A stretch of DNA of 64,000 bases, taken from Heloderma charlesbogerti (taxonomy: Eukaryota > Chordata > Lepidosauria > Squamata > Helodermatidae). The notes below the pieces were generated by a model. That model was not told the DNA's origin. It was given only the letters and a program-made list of their open reading frames with translations, and searched no databases. Where the stretch lies: the NCBI GenBank assembly GCA_026122225.1, contig JANEZZ010001955.1, positions 310,001 to 374,000 of the forward strand, given 5' to 3'. The translations under genes were made by a program, and so were the position numbers. Position 1 is the first letter of the stretch. The number at the start of each line of letters is the position of its first letter. Of this stretch, positions 20,946-31,940 are shown one piece after another.

Positions 20946-21308
20946 GAAATCTGCGTATCACCAAAACCTTATTGGTACCTAAGTAGCTTGTGATTTAAAA
21001 GAGCTATCTCCTTTTATTAGGAAGAAGTGGCATCTTAAAATGTTTACTTTTCATTTCCTGTTACAGTAGCATACCACAACAAAAATAGCCATAGCCCTAC
21101 CCCCAAAATAAATATGCCATTTAGTTACACCACACCAGTTTAAAATTGGCCTCCACCAATTAAACAAGTAGAGTTTCATTAATTACTATATTGATTTAGG
21201 TTGCAATTGATGATTGTAAGGCCCAGAACTCAGAGGCTTACAATCATTCAGCGCAGGGTGGGCAGAGCAGTGGTGGCAATCTTCATCACCTTGTCCTCCT
21301 GCCCTGCT
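20946..21308 (+). other. NRXN3 intron; repeat fragment at its end
   Basis: Unique sequence to about 21195. Then a short piece of the GCAATCCTA family (ending CTTGTCCTCCTGCCCTGC) abuts the SINE. Confidence 0.5.
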
Positions 21309-21560
21309 TAACTCTCCCCACGACCTGAGTTCGATCCCAGCGGAGGTCGGGGCTCAGGTAGCCGGCTCAGGTCAATTCAGCCTTCCATCCTTCCGAGGTC
21401 GGTAAAATGAGTACCCAGCTTGCTGGGGGAAAGGTAGTCTCGACTGGGGAAGCCAATGGAAAACCACCCCGCTATAGTCTGCCATGAAAACGCCAGCGCA
21501 AGCGGCGTCCCTCTAGGAGTCAGCAATGACTCGGTGCTTGCACAGGAGGAACCTTTCCTA
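21309..21560 (+). mobile_element. tRNA-derived SINE (second family), sense, 5'-truncated
   Basis: B box GAGTTCGATCCCAGCGG at 21321-21337, then GTAAAATGAGTACCCAGCTT, GGAAAACCACCCCGCTATAG and the end GGTGCTTGCACAGGAGGAAC. The A-box half of the tRNA head is missing. The full antisense copy is at 53747-54033. Confidence 0.85.
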
Positions 21561-21567
21561 GTGATTG

Positions 21568-21970
21568 TCGGGATATATGAACTGTGTAAAAAATCCACTC
21601 TGTCTGTTTTGCAGATTGCCAGGCACCTTTTGTTCTGTTGTCCGTCCACAGACGGATCCGAATATTTTTTTTGTCATGAGGAAAAATACACAAATAATTA
21701 TGTGAGAGGTTTCGTAAGAATTTATATAATTTACCTTGCCACATAACATTTACTGTATTGTTCCCCATTCCATTCAACTTTTCCTCAGCAGAAACATGTG
21801 TATTTTCCTATGAATAAATATGTGTAAATTACACTAATGTTAAAAAAAAATCTGAAAAGTCCATGGACTCCGCGCGGCCTGAGGGGGTTGCTCCACAGCA
21901 GATTCCACAGGTCAGATTCTTAGAAATCCAAGCTCATTTTAGTTCATCTTGAATTTCTCTAGTATCCCTA
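21568..21970. mobile_element. GGGATRTATGNACTGTGTAAA-type hAT-like element
   Basis: It starts CGGGATATATGAACTGTGTA and shares TCTGTCTGTTTTGCAGATTG with 24027, 30984 and 35453. The right end is GAATTTCTCTAGTATCCCTA. It forms a ~350-450-bp family with TAGGG-like right ends; the 35453 copy has an 8-bp TSD. No TSD is clear here. Confidence 0.7.
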
Positions 21971-21971
21971 A

Positions 21972-22270
21972 ATGATGGGATTTCAGAGGTGGAGGAAAGG
22001 AGGCTGGCAGAGCCTAAGGTTAGCTTGTATCTCCTCTCTCCAGTTGCCTCCCTCCCTGCCCACCAAAACTCCCCCCCTTTCCCCTCTCTGAGGTCATTTT
22101 TCTGACCTCAGAGGCCAGCCAGTGTGGTTCTTTCTGTGCCAGCTGCAAAGGGGCAGGGGAGTGGGGGCGGATCTCTGATTCCCCCCTCTGAGGTCAGAGC
22201 ACTGTCTCCAATCTCAGATTGGGGAATCTGAACTATCCTATGGCCCCTCAGTCACTATCTAGGATAATTG
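21972..22270. repeat. GCAATCCTA-family repeat fragment
   Basis: It shares GGAGGAAAGGAGGCTGGCAG, CCCTGCCCACCAAAACTCCC and CTGTCTCCAATCTCAGATTG with the 20366 copy, and ends CTAGGATAATTGCTCCCT. The left end is lost at the abutting hAT-like element. Confidence 0.6.
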
Positions 22271-22989
22271 CTCCCTCTGTAACTTACAGCCCAAAAAGAG
22301 AAAGGCAGAGAGTAGAGAACAGTCAATATGCAGTTTCTCCTAGTTGTGTAGGAGCTGTTCATGAACCACTTCATGTCAAGTTATAGTACTCTGGAGAAAT
22401 CCACAATGGTCACTGTGCTATATAGTTTTCCCTACCATATTAAAAATTTACTGAAGGTGTAATTCCATATCTATGCCTGATTTGGTGGGTAAGACGGCTG
22501 GGGATTGCTGCAGAGCTCAGCTCCTGGTTAACCCTCCAGTCCTCATTGCCACTTTGTGATGAGTATCTTGGCTTGGAGGATTGGAGGCTAGATAATTCAG
22601 GCTAGATAATTCAGCATGGGTTCTGACAACACAGTTTGTCCCAGTGTAGTGTACAATGTTTTTTGCAACCACGATGCACTGGGAATCCCAGTAGAGCCAT
22701 ACCATCTAAGGGAGCCCAACAGGCAATGGTTTCCTCAGTTGTCATGTGTTTGACAAGCTGAAATTGTATACTTTGTGGGCAGTAAGCTGGCTGCGAAGTT
22801 TGTTGCCTGCTGAACCACTGCAGATGATGATTCAAAAAGGATTCCACTGTGTGGCATGGGAAAATGGGTAGTCTAAATAGACCCTTACTTTGTGGTACTT
22901 CAGTTTTTTCTCTTCTAGAGTCATTTGCCAAAAAATTGGAAGAGGAGCATGGAGCGGCAAAAACGGGGCATTCCTAGGGGTGTGCCGGG
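22271..22989 (+). other. NRXN3 intron, no gene seen
   Basis: Unique intronic sequence with a tandem duplication GGCTAGATAATTCA at 22587-22613. Confidence 0.6.
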
Positions 22990-23165
22990 GCGTGGAATTC
23001 AACACATCCTATGTGTCGTCCAGCTGCTGCTTCCCCTGCTCTGACTTCCTGTGGCTAGACAGCCAATTTCAACAATCCCCTCCACGCTTCTCCTGCCCTG
23101 CATTGGATAGGTGGTCACCTCTGAGTTTGGAGGCAGCCGCCTATCCCGGTAGGATCGCTCCCTAA
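22990..23165. repeat. Repeat fragment related to 8599-8731, inverted
   Basis: CCTGCATTGGATAGGTGGTC, GAGGCAGCCGCCTATCCCGG and the end GTAGGATCGCTCCCTAAT are the inverse of the 8599 copy. Confidence 0.65.
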
Positions 23166-24021
23166 TTCAGGTAATTTCAGTGGAAACACTGGAATTTGTG
23201 GTATCACTTTCTGGATATTGTGAATATAGCCATCCAATTACAGAATCCATAGACATTTCAGGACCTGTTAGGGAATAACTCCCAAGTATTTTATTTTCAG
23301 TATAGTTTTGCTAAGATGCTTCAGTGTGGTTTTCAAAGAGTTATATCCAATGGTGTCCCTCTTCTGACAGAAGGCTCTTTGGAAGGTGGTTTTTGCTGAA
23401 TCCCTCTCCCTACTCCCTACAGTCCCCCTACACCACACTCCTGCACTGTCCCAAAGAGTCCCTCAGTTCTCTGGTGCAGATTTGGGGGGGATATGGGGGG
23501 GCTGTAGGAAGGAGAGGGGATCATCAAAATTCACCTCTCCCCATTCTGCTGATGGAAGTCTCTGCAGATTCAAGAAATCCCTCCTTCCATCAATGGAGAA
23601 ACACACTGGATACAACTCAAAGGCAATAGAATTATGATTTAAACAGAATACGAAAGAGAGCCATGATTAGAAATATAATTTTATCATGGCAGTTAGTCTC
23701 TACAGTGGGCCTAGATCAAAGCCTTAAAAATATTTCAGGGCACAACTTTTGTGCCTGAAGGGTATAGATCTGTCTTAGCCTTATGAAAGACTTCCACCTT
23801 GGTCATTGCCTTGCCCATGTGACTGTATTGATTGTAGGGAAGTCATCCATACAGTGGTCAGAAGAAGAGATCTGGAAGTATATAACACGTATGGTGCTGC
23901 TAGTAATGGGAAAACTCCCTCAGGCTCAATTTGAATTTGGACTAGCAATTATGAGTGACACTGTTGAACTGTTAAAAAAAAAAGTTATATCCCCCTCCAA
24001 GAGTTCTAATTTAACTTGTGA
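23166..24021 (+). other. NRXN3 intron, no gene seen
   Basis: Unique sequence; no recognisable element or protein. Confidence 0.6.
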
Positions 24022-24026
24022 TTAAG

Positions 24027-24100
24027 GAAGTATGGACTGTGTAAAATCCGTTCTGTCTGTGTTTCGCGGATTGTCAGGAGCCTTTCGTTCCATCATCTTC
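24027..24100. mobile_element. 5' end of the 35453-type hAT-like element, interrupted
   Basis: GGAAGTATGGACTGTGTAAA through TCTGTCTGTGTTTCGCGGAT matches the left parts at 21568, 30984 and 35453. It is cut at 24101 by a TAGGG fold-back element. Confidence 0.7.
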
Positions 24101-24610
24101 TAGGGATGGCGGAGAATTTCTCCCCGAAACTTTGGGGGGCCGAGCGCCAATGTGTTCGGCCCCCCGAACAAGTTTCAGGGAGAAATTCTCCGCACCCCCC
24201 CGCACCCCGCACCCCCCCCCCCGGGATGGGACTTACCTTTGGCGAATGTCCCTCCCGGCGGCGGGTCCGGCCGGCGGTTCGGCGGGTCTTCGTCCGGGGT
24301 GGGAGCAGCAGCCGGTCTTTCGACCGGCTGCCGCCACCGCCATTCCATTAAAAAAAACAAAAACGCCCCCGTGATAGGCTACGTGACGATTAATGTAGCC
24401 TATCACAGCTAGATTTGCAAAGTCAGCCGTGATAGGCTACGTCAATCGACACGTAGCCTATCACGGGTGACTTTAAAAAAAAAAAAAAGCGCGTACGCAA
24501 ATGGCGGCCCCCATAGGGAGCCGCCATTCGCGTTCCTTATTTGGTCGCTGTAGTCTACGTACATCTTTACGTAGACTACGGCGAAAATAAGGGCAAGGCT
24601 ATTTGCGTTG
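24101..24610. mobile_element. Left half of the 3671-type fold-back element, ending at the palindrome centre
   Basis: It begins TAGGGATGGCGGAGAATTTC and follows the 3671 element closely through the GC-rich block, the poly-A, both GGCTACGT hairpins and ATGGCGGCCCCCATAGGGAG. It stops a few bases past the central loop (GGCTATTTGCGTTG). The whole right arm and right terminus are gone and BovB sequence follows. A minus-strand donor-like ACTTACCTTT is kept at 24231. Confidence 0.9.
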
Positions 24611-24611
24611 T

Positions 24612-25258
24612 TAATAAACAATGGATTGTTGTTGTTTATTCGGTCAGTCGCTTCTGACTCTTTGTGACTTCATGGACCAGCCCACGCCAGAGCTTCCTGT
24701 CGGCTGTCGCCACCCCCAGCTCCCCCAAGGTCGAGTCCGTCACCTCCAGAATATCATCCATCCATCTTGCCCTTGGTCGGCCCCTCTTCCTTTTGCCTTC
24801 CACTTTCCCTAGCATCAGCACCTTCTCCAGGGTATCCTGTCTTCTCATGATGTGGCCAAAGTACTTCAGTTTTGCCTTTAATATCCTTCCCTCAAGTGAG
24901 CAGTCTGGCTTGATTTTCTGGAGTATGGACTGGTTTGATCTTCTTGCAGTCCAAGGCACTCTCAGAATTTTCCTCCAGCATCACACAGTTCAAAAGCATC
25001 TATCTTCCTTCCCTCAGCCTTCCTTATGGTCCAGCTCTTGCAGCCATAGGTTACTACGGGGAAGACCATTGCTTTAACTATGCGGACCTTTGTTGTCAAT
25101 GTCATGTCTCTGCTCTTCACTATTTTATCAAGATTTGTCATTGCTCTCCTCCCAAGAAGTAAACGTCTTCTGATTTCCTGGCTGCAGTCAGCATCTGCAG
25201 CAATCTTTGCGCCTAGAAAGACAAAGTCTGTCACTGCCTCCACAGCTACCCCTCTGGA
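24612..25258 (-). mobile_element. BovB LINE 3' portion, antisense
   Basis: Minus-strand translation gives MEAVTDFVFLGAKIAADADC, IVKAMVFPVVTYGCKSWTIR, KLKYFGHIMRRQDTLEK, GKRKRGRPRARWMDDILE and LVHEVTKSQKRLTE, the C-terminal part of the BovB RT protein. It has a frameshift near 24960. The 3' end abuts the centre of the truncated palindrome. It is a different BovB subfamily from 3153 and very close to 29588. Confidence 0.93.
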
Positions 25259-26298
25259 AATTAAATCAGCGACGTCACAGTTCTATCACACTGACAGGAG
25301 TTAGTACTTGAGGTGGTATTAACCTAGCAATATTTAGCTACGTATGTGGTGCACTTCCTTTGCGGCCAGAGAAAAAACCACTGCTCAAGAATCACATTAG
25401 TGCTTGTTTGGATATGAGATCTGGACCAGCATTAATAACAACATGATATGACAACACAAAGGTCAGAAGTGGTTGCACATGTGAGGCAAAGGAGGCATAC
25501 ATGCGTATGACCTTCTTTCTCCAGCTTTCATATTGTCCTTCTGTGTGTTCACTGAGGAGAGAACAAATATGGAACACTTTCTTTGGGGGAGAACTTCAGT
25601 GGGGTAACCTGGGTAGGTTTTCTGCTGCTGCAAACTTTCTCTAAACCTAATCTCACTTTGGTTTATGATTTGGGGAATGTAGTCTACTCTATGTTCCTTC
25701 TGGCTTCTAATGGAGCTAATACAAGTGTCTGAAGCCTCTGGCATGCTTTTATTGGAGATTATAGTAAAGCCTGTCATATGTTGGCTGTTTTACTCTAGGA
25801 TCCAAAATGACTAAAAAAAACCAGAATCCTTGAGTAAATAAAGAATCCAGGATGGCTTAGAAGGGTTAAAAACAAATGTCTTCTCTTGTCAAAGATGCAA
25901 GATAGCTAGGGACCTAGCTTTTCATTAATTTTGAGACAAGAAGTGTTCCATCCCACCCCTTTCTCTCTTTCTATGTTTGTTTGTGAAATGGTATCTGTGG
26001 CTTTGCCAGCCATGAAGTGTACATTAAAAAAAGCTTCATGCATAAGTTTATTCATCCATACAATGCCTAAGCATCTTTCAATGCAGTAGGAATAGAAAAC
26101 TAAGTAAGCAGAGAGGAAGAAAACAAGGAGAATGTGGGGGAAGAGTTCCAGTGACATCAAACTCAGCTCTAATATTTAGGGTTATGTTTCAGAAAGTGAC
26201 ATGAATGGTTTACATGTTAAGTAGGGTTTATGAGACATTTGTTTCAGTTTGTTTTTGATCAGGATTTACTCAGTTTGTACCTTTTGGACTGAATACAG
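25259..26298 (+). other. NRXN3 intron, no gene seen
   Basis: Unique intronic sequence; no element boundaries or protein recognised. Confidence 0.6.
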
Positions 26299-26405
26299 TT
26301 GTTGTTCAGTCATTAAGTTGTGTCCGACTCTTCATGACCCCTTGGACCATAGCATGCCAGGCCTTCCTGTCCTCCACTCTCTCCCAGAGTATGCTCAAGT
26401 TCATA
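26299..26405 (-). mobile_element. BovB 3'-terminal fragment
   Basis: GTTGTTCAGTCATTAAGTTG and CTTGGACCATAGCATGCCAG match the 3' end of the 3153-type BovB. It is severely 5'-truncated (about 105 bp). Confidence 0.88.
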
Positions 26406-27033
26406 CTGAATACAGACTCAGACACAATCTGGGGTCGAAGTCTGTACATTTCTGAGCTTGCAATATGATCTGTAGACCCCAAAAATATGATTGACAACAT
26501 GGGTACGTCTGAAAAATGCACATGAAAACAATTCCTACATTTGAAGAAGCACACAGTCACACTTTAATCAAATGGGAGAAGAATGCGTACATTTCAAAAG
26601 ATGCACACAATTGATGTGTACATTTGGAAAAATATGCATGGATTTTCATGCAAAAGGAAAAAACCGAAGCTTACAATCTGATACAGACTTGAGTCAAAAC
26701 AAGCTTCATGATGGAATTCAGAGAACTTTGCAAGCTTGGGTTTTGCTGGTTCATACATCCCTAGTTTTAAGAGACATTTGCATTCAATGCATGCATGCAT
26801 TAAAAAAAGAAAAGAAAAGAAAAGAAAGACTTACTTAATAGGGCTCAGCCTGCACCATCTGGCCCCATCACACCCCACTCAGGGAAAGAAATGCCCATCT
26901 TTTTACAGTAAGATGCTAATGTCATGCTGACACAGATAATAACCACAATGACAGCAGTGTCGTTTCCATCAGTCATGCTAGCAATGGCACTGATGCTGTT
27001 ATTAATTATCTAACTGGTCTAGTTCTTGGAAAG
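26406..27033 (+). other. NRXN3 intron with low-complexity patches
   Basis: ATGCACA-rich imperfect repeats lie at about 26510-26650 and an (AAAAG)n patch at 26803-26827. No gene seen. Confidence 0.6.
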
Positions 27034-27222
27034 TGACCATAGCTCAGTGGTAGACTATACATTTTCCATGTTCATTTTCTAGCATCTCCAGTTAAAAGGG
27101 GTCAGGTAGCAGGTGATGGCAAAGACCTCTGTCTGAGACCCTGGGGAGCTGCTGCCAGTCAGAGCAGAGAATACAGGGCTACATGGACGAATAGTCAGAC
27201 CAGGCATAAGGCAACTTCCTGT
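27034..27222 (+). mobile_element. tRNA-headed SINE, sense
   Basis: A box TAGCTCAGTGG at 27040-27050, then CATCTCCAGTTAAAAGGGGT, CAAAGACCTCTGTCTGAGAC, GAGCTGCTGCCAGTCAGAGC and the tail CAGGCATAAGGCAACTTCCT. It is near full length with a diverged B box. Confidence 0.85.
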
Positions 27223-27557
27223 GACCCTAAATCTTTATCTGAGCTCTACCAATTCAAACTGTAGGTAGGGGTTGCTCACCAGACTGAATGTTCCTCCATA
27301 CATGGGAAACGAAGTGAGACTAGAACTCTTCTGCCTGACAACTAGCTTTCTATGTGAAGGGGCGGGGAGCATTTAACGATGGGATTCCCCACCTCCAGTC
27401 TGAAGTAGTGTACCCTAGACATTAATTTTCTATCCCTATGGGAACTAAGCCTGTGACTCAGGGAGTGCTAACATCTGATTATGTAAACTAAAAAGGTATG
27501 TCATTGGTTCTAGTAAGGAGACACAACCTGCATAGTTTGCAGAGAATTCTGGGAAGT
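27223..27557 (+). other. NRXN3 intron, no gene seen
   Basis: Unique sequence up to the MITE at 27566. Confidence 0.55.
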
Positions 27558-27565
27558 ATTCTAGA

Positions 27566-27776
27566 CAGTGGAGCTGGTGGCTCCAATGTCAGTAAGACTG
27601 AGATTCTGCTCTGGGTTTCAGTCAGAACTACTCAGAACTCTAAAGGAGCTATCCAATGTGCTGAACCTAGTTTGGGGGATATGGTTCAGCATCTTCAATA
27701 GCTCCTTTAGAGTTCTGACTCATTCTGACTGAAACCCAGAGCAGATTCACAGCCCCACTGACATCAGAGCTACCTG
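27566..27776. mobile_element. 211-bp CAGTGGAGGC-family hAT-like MITE
   Basis: It is nearly a complete palindrome: CTCTGGGTTTCAGTCAGAAC and ACTCTAAAGGAGCTATCCAA mirror ATAGCTCCTTTAGAGTTCTG and ACTGAAACCCAGAGCAGATT. The 8-bp TSD ATTCTAGA is exact (27558-27565 and 27777-27784). If transcribed in the NRXN3 intron it would form a long hairpin. Confidence 0.93.
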
Positions 27777-27784
27777 ATTCTAGA

Positions 27785-28271
27785 GTACACAGTTTATATG
27801 GGCATTTGGGGGCACTGTTCATCTCCATCATTCTTTTGGGAAGGGGGACACCACTTGCTATTGCTTGTCAGGCAGCAAAATGTCTCAGGTGGTCCTAGGC
27901 AGCAGTTTGCAGACCTGGGGCAAACATGCTTCTCATAGCAGGCTGTGAGCAGGACTGCATTTGGCCCAATCCTCCTCTCAAGCATTCAGTCAATGTGAGT
28001 GGCCCTGATCAAATGCTTGAGACAACCCTAATCACCAGCCCAAGACAACGCTCTTTAAAGCTGCACCTTGTGAGGATATTATGCTAGACAAACGGTCTTT
28101 TGTACAATTTTCCTGCTGTGACTGATCTTATTACTGAACTCCTAATAAGCTTCCAAGGAACCCCAGGGATTTCCAGGTCATTGAATCACTGATTTGCAAG
28201 TCACTGAGTTATGCAATTCATACAGTGGTATGCCATGGATGGAGAGTATTACATAAAACAAGAGTGAGAGA
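27785..28271 (+). other. NRXN3 intron, no gene seen
   Basis: Unique sequence; nothing recognised. Confidence 0.55.
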
Positions 28272-28397
28272 CCTTTGGCCCTCCAGATGTTGTTAGACTA
28301 CAATTTCCATCTTCCATGACCATTGACCAAGCAGGCTGGGGCTGATGGGAGGTTGATTTCAACAACATCTGGAGGGCCACATGTTCTCCACCCTGGC
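28272..28397. repeat. Inverted-repeat MITE-like element
   Basis: Ends TTGGCCCTCCAGATGTTGTT and AACAACATCTGGAGGGCCAC form an inverted pair around GACCATTGACCAAGCAGGCT. A typical dispersed squamate palindromic element. Confidence 0.78.
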
Positions 28398-28559
28398 ATA
28401 AAGGCATTTACAGAATAAAGATCTGAGACGACTCCTACAAGTGAACCAAGCTGCATGCTGTAGAGCAAAGCAGAAACTTTCAAGGATCACTAGAAGTCTG
28501 GACCAAAGTTCCTTCCAGAACCCAATTATGATGATCATTCAGATGAGGCACAAGCAAAA

Positions 28560-28683
28560 TCCAATCCATCCACAGCATCATCCAAAAGTGAGTTTGCAGC
28601 ATAATCCAATGCATATTTACTAGGAAGTTACTATGTCTAATGCAGCTTACTCCCTAGTGTGTGTTTAGGATTGCAGCCTTAAT
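28560..28683. repeat. CAATCC...GGATTGCAGCC MITE-like repeat ending at TTAA
   Basis: The right end AGGATTGCAGCCTTAA and the interior AATGCATATTTACTAGGAAG match the family at 31825 and 59109. The left end is diverged. Confidence 0.5.
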
Positions 28684-29587
28684 TGGGTTGGGTGCATACC
28701 ACCCAAGATTTTATCCAAGGGCATGGCCTGAAAGCAAATAATTCAGCTGAAGCAAAGCAGGTACAGGTTTGATCAGTGTCTGGAGAATCCCAAATATCAT
28801 GAAAGAAAGGTGGGGTCTAAATGTAGTAAAAGTAAATAAAATAAACCTTTTCCCCTAGCAGTGGTAGTTCTGATGACCCAAATCAAGCAGGAAAAAACCC
28901 TTAACATGTTGTGGGGAGTGTCGGTTCTTGCCAACTCTCAAAATAAGGTCAAGTGCTTCTACAAACCAAGCACCAAAGATTTATGGAATTTGAACTGCAA
29001 TGAATTCTAATTTCCTTGAAGATGCCTCCTTACGCTCTTGCTCACCTCACACCTTCCTTTTTTATCTCCTTCCTCAAAAGACTTGGATTTTACAGAATGG
29101 AAAGTCCATTTCTTATGTCACTTCCCACTTGGGGGTGCACTGGGCAGGCTGTTTCTTTTCTTCTTCATTTCCTTTCTCATTTTATTTAGTGTTTTATCAG
29201 CTAGCATTCTCTATTCTTCCCCACCTCTGAGATTTCCCAGAAATGAGATAAATAGCCCTGTATCTTACAAGCTAAATACAATTACTGCTATCAAAACCAG
29301 GGCCTTTCTCTCCTTGTAAATGTCTCTTGGAAGCTGATAAGCTGTTCAAGGCAAACCATGGGCTTCTGCTTAATCCTGTGATTAAACATAACCACCCAGA
29401 AGACATCAAAAGATAATATTTGGCGGGAGGCGAGGGGTTGTAGGAAAAAGTGAGATTCTCTCCTAAGATATGAAGAAGAGGACATACACACGACTCAAGG
29501 TTATTTGAAAAGGAATTAGCCAAAACCTAGAAGAGCTTGCAATTATGATAGGGCATTTCATCTGATAATGCTGTTGTAGGTCCATAT
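28684..29587 (+). other. NRXN3 intron, no gene seen
   Basis: Unique intronic sequence; no repeat or protein recognised. Confidence 0.55.
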
Positions 29588-30029
29588 AGTTAAAGCAATG
29601 GTATTCCCCGTAGTAACCTATGGCTGTGAGAGCTGGACCATAAGGAAGGCTGAGCGAAGGAAGATAGATGCTTTTGAACTGTGGTGTTGGAGGAAAATTC
29701 TGAGAGTGCCTTGGACTGCAAGAAGATCAAACCAGTCCATACTCCAGGAAAGAAAGCCAGACTGCTCACTTGAGGGAAGGATATTAAAGGCAAAACTGAA
29801 GTACTTTGGCCACATCATGAGAAGACAGGATACCCTGGAGAAGATGCTGATGCTAGGGAAAGTGGAAGGCAAAAGGAAGAGGGGCCGACCAAGGGCAAGA
29901 TGGATGGATGATATTCTGGAGGTGACGGACTCGACCTTGGGGGAGCTGGGGGTGGCGACGGCCGACAGGAAGCTCTGGCGTGGGCTGGTCCATGAAGTCA
30001 CAAAGAGTTGGAAGCGACTGAACGAATAA
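29588..30029 (+). mobile_element. BovB LINE 3' portion, sense
   Basis: One open frame runs from VVTYGCESWTIRKAERRKID through KLKYFGHIMRRQDTLEKML and RARWMDDILEVTD to LVHEVTKSWKRLNE and the stop at the BovB 3' end. This is the C-terminal ~140 residues of the RT protein. It is 5'-truncated, so inactive, but the undisturbed frame suggests a fairly young copy. Confidence 0.94.
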
Positions 30030-30334
30030 AGAACAAGATACTAAAGATGAGGTTTAGCAGGGAGACCTTTGAGACCAAATCAGGGAGGTGTGAAGGAGAG
30101 GTGTGTGTAGAGGTTTGTGGCTGCTCATTTGGGAATTTAATCCATGAAGCACATAGTGTTGGCAACTTGGCGTTGCTCAACAGAACACATTGATGTACAG
30201 TCTTGAGGCCTACTCCAGTGGCTCAGGAAGGCAGATCATTTCTTCAGAGATGACTGTGTCCAGGTTTATGAAAACAGGAGGAGATGCTTCACTTGTCATC
30301 CAGGAATAAAGGATACAAAATTGTTCTACATCTG

Positions 30335-30924
30335 TGTCAGGAATTAATCTGAGCGTGTGGAGATAGCTAGCAGCTCAGATTCAAAATGGGAAGAGCCAGA
30401 ACAGAGGGAGGCTCCCTCCCTAGTGAGCTCAGATATGGCAAGGCCTTCTTCTCAAGACCTGGGCACACAGATGGCTTGGCCTGAAGGGCCCCCACTTTCC
30501 TCCTCCATGAGAACCCAGGTGTCGGGGGAGGAGGACAGTGAGGGGCGGGACTTGAGGGATGCTAGGGTCTGTCACAGAGCAAAGCAGGGAAAGTTAGAGG
30601 TGGAGCTCAGATGCTCCACCAGGTTGGCTGTGAAACATAGCCTACGTAGGGGGGGAGCAACTATAAGGGAGGGGCATCCCCCCTAAGCTAGTCTGGCCAG
30701 GAAGTTCTTGTTCAAACTGCCAGCAACTTCTCGAACTTCCACTTGAGCTCCTCTATTGGTATTTGTAATTGTGTGGAGTAGCTGTTTCTTTTGTAGCCTG
30801 GGAGTTTCCTACAATTTGCATCTGTAAAAAAAACCTGGTCGTTAACTAATAAAGTAGTGAGCCTGAAGCCTGGTATCTTGGCGTGTGTTGATTGAGAAGA
30901 GAAAGTGGATGAAGGAACATGACA
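30335..30924 (+). mobile_element. 590-bp solo LTR with exact 5-bp TSD
   Basis: It begins TGTCAGGAATTAATC and ends GGAACATGACA, with an exact 5-bp TSD ATCTG (30330-30334 and 30925-30929). It contains a polyadenylation-type AATAAA at about 30847 followed by a T/G-rich stretch. It resembles the LTR at 6716 in its first part. No internal region remains, consistent with LTR-LTR recombination. Superfamily (Gypsy-like) is inferred. Confidence 0.87.
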
Positions 30925-30983
30925 ATCTGTAGCTGTCATCAAACACACTACTTCCAGAAAAAAACCTCCCACCCCCGCCCCCC

Positions 30984-31440
30984 GGGATGCACAGGTTTTG
31001 TAAAATTTGTTCTGTCTGCATTTCACAGATTGCCAGGTGCTTTCCGTTCCGTCGTCCATTCACTGATGGAATCATTTTCTTCCCCAATTTCCTGAATTTG
31101 CACAAATATATGCTTGCATACCGCCAAGCTGTGCAAATACCGCCCCCCCAAATGCATGTTTTAGTGCTTTAGCCTATGGGGGAAATATTTATTTTTATTT
31201 AAAATATTTCTTGGCTGCCTAGGGCCAAGAAATGCACATTTGGGGGCTGGTGCTTGTTTTATTTTATGTAGTTTTCTATGACTAAATTTGTATGCAATTC
31301 CGGAAAGTTTAAAAAATTGGCCTGCAAGTCCACAGAATCTATGCGACGCAGGAAAAGCTGATCTGCTGTGGAATCCATGGGTTGGATTCACAGAAATCTG
31401 TACTCATTTTGATTCCATTGCAGATTTCTCCAGAATCCCT
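30984..31440. mobile_element. 35453-type hAT-like element
   Basis: GGGATGCACAGGTTTTGTAA, GTTCTGTCTGCATTTCACAG and TTCCGTTCCGTCGTCC open it. The right end is GATTTCTCCAGAATCCCT. An inverted pair GGGGGAAATATTT/AAATATTT and CAAATGCATG/ATGCACATTTG lies in the middle. No TSD is clear. Confidence 0.7.
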
Positions 31441-31824
31441 GCACACACTCACACACAGGCCCTCAAATCTCTCTCCTTTTCTCACTCTCTCCCCTCATCC
31501 CTGGTACTGAGGGCAGCTTCTTCCCAAAGATATGTCTGACCTATGACTACCACTGGAGATGCATAATCCTGTTACAATAGGATTAGGATGCATATGCAAC
31601 ATGGGGGCATTAAGCTGGAGAATAATGAGATGGAAAACCTCAATCATGCACAAACAACAGTACAGTTTATTAAGGCCAACCCAGTGGCAATGTTCACATG
31701 CCACTTTAACCTAGGAATCCTGTCTTATTAAGCCACAATGTGACCAAGCAGCATGATCATGCAAACAGCCTGTTTGCTTCTCCCTTCTGGTATGGAAATT
31801 CAAGGAGCAGAAACTATGGCTCCA
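31441..31824 (+). other. NRXN3 intron, no gene seen
   Basis: CACA-rich start, then unique sequence with an AATCCTGTTACAATAGGATT palindrome at 31565-31584. Confidence 0.55.
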
Positions 31825-31940
31825 GTCCTGTACACACTTACCTGGGAGTCACAACACAATCCTATGCATGTTTACTCAAAAGTGAATTCATTGGTGTTCA
31901 ATTATTCCCAGGTAAGTGCATCGTAGGATTGCAGCCTAAG
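31825..31940. repeat. CAATCCTATGCATG-type inverted repeat (MITE-like)
   Basis: TACACACTTACCTGGGAGTC and CACAATCCTATGCATG mirror ATTCCCAGGTAAGTGCATCG and TAGGATTGCAGCC. Related to 55495-55570 and 59109-59200. Confidence 0.65.

Noticed and set aside
29598..30029. Host gene encoding a 143-residue protein
   Set aside because: The frame is the BovB RT C-terminus ending at the LINE 3' end, with no promoter or domestication context.
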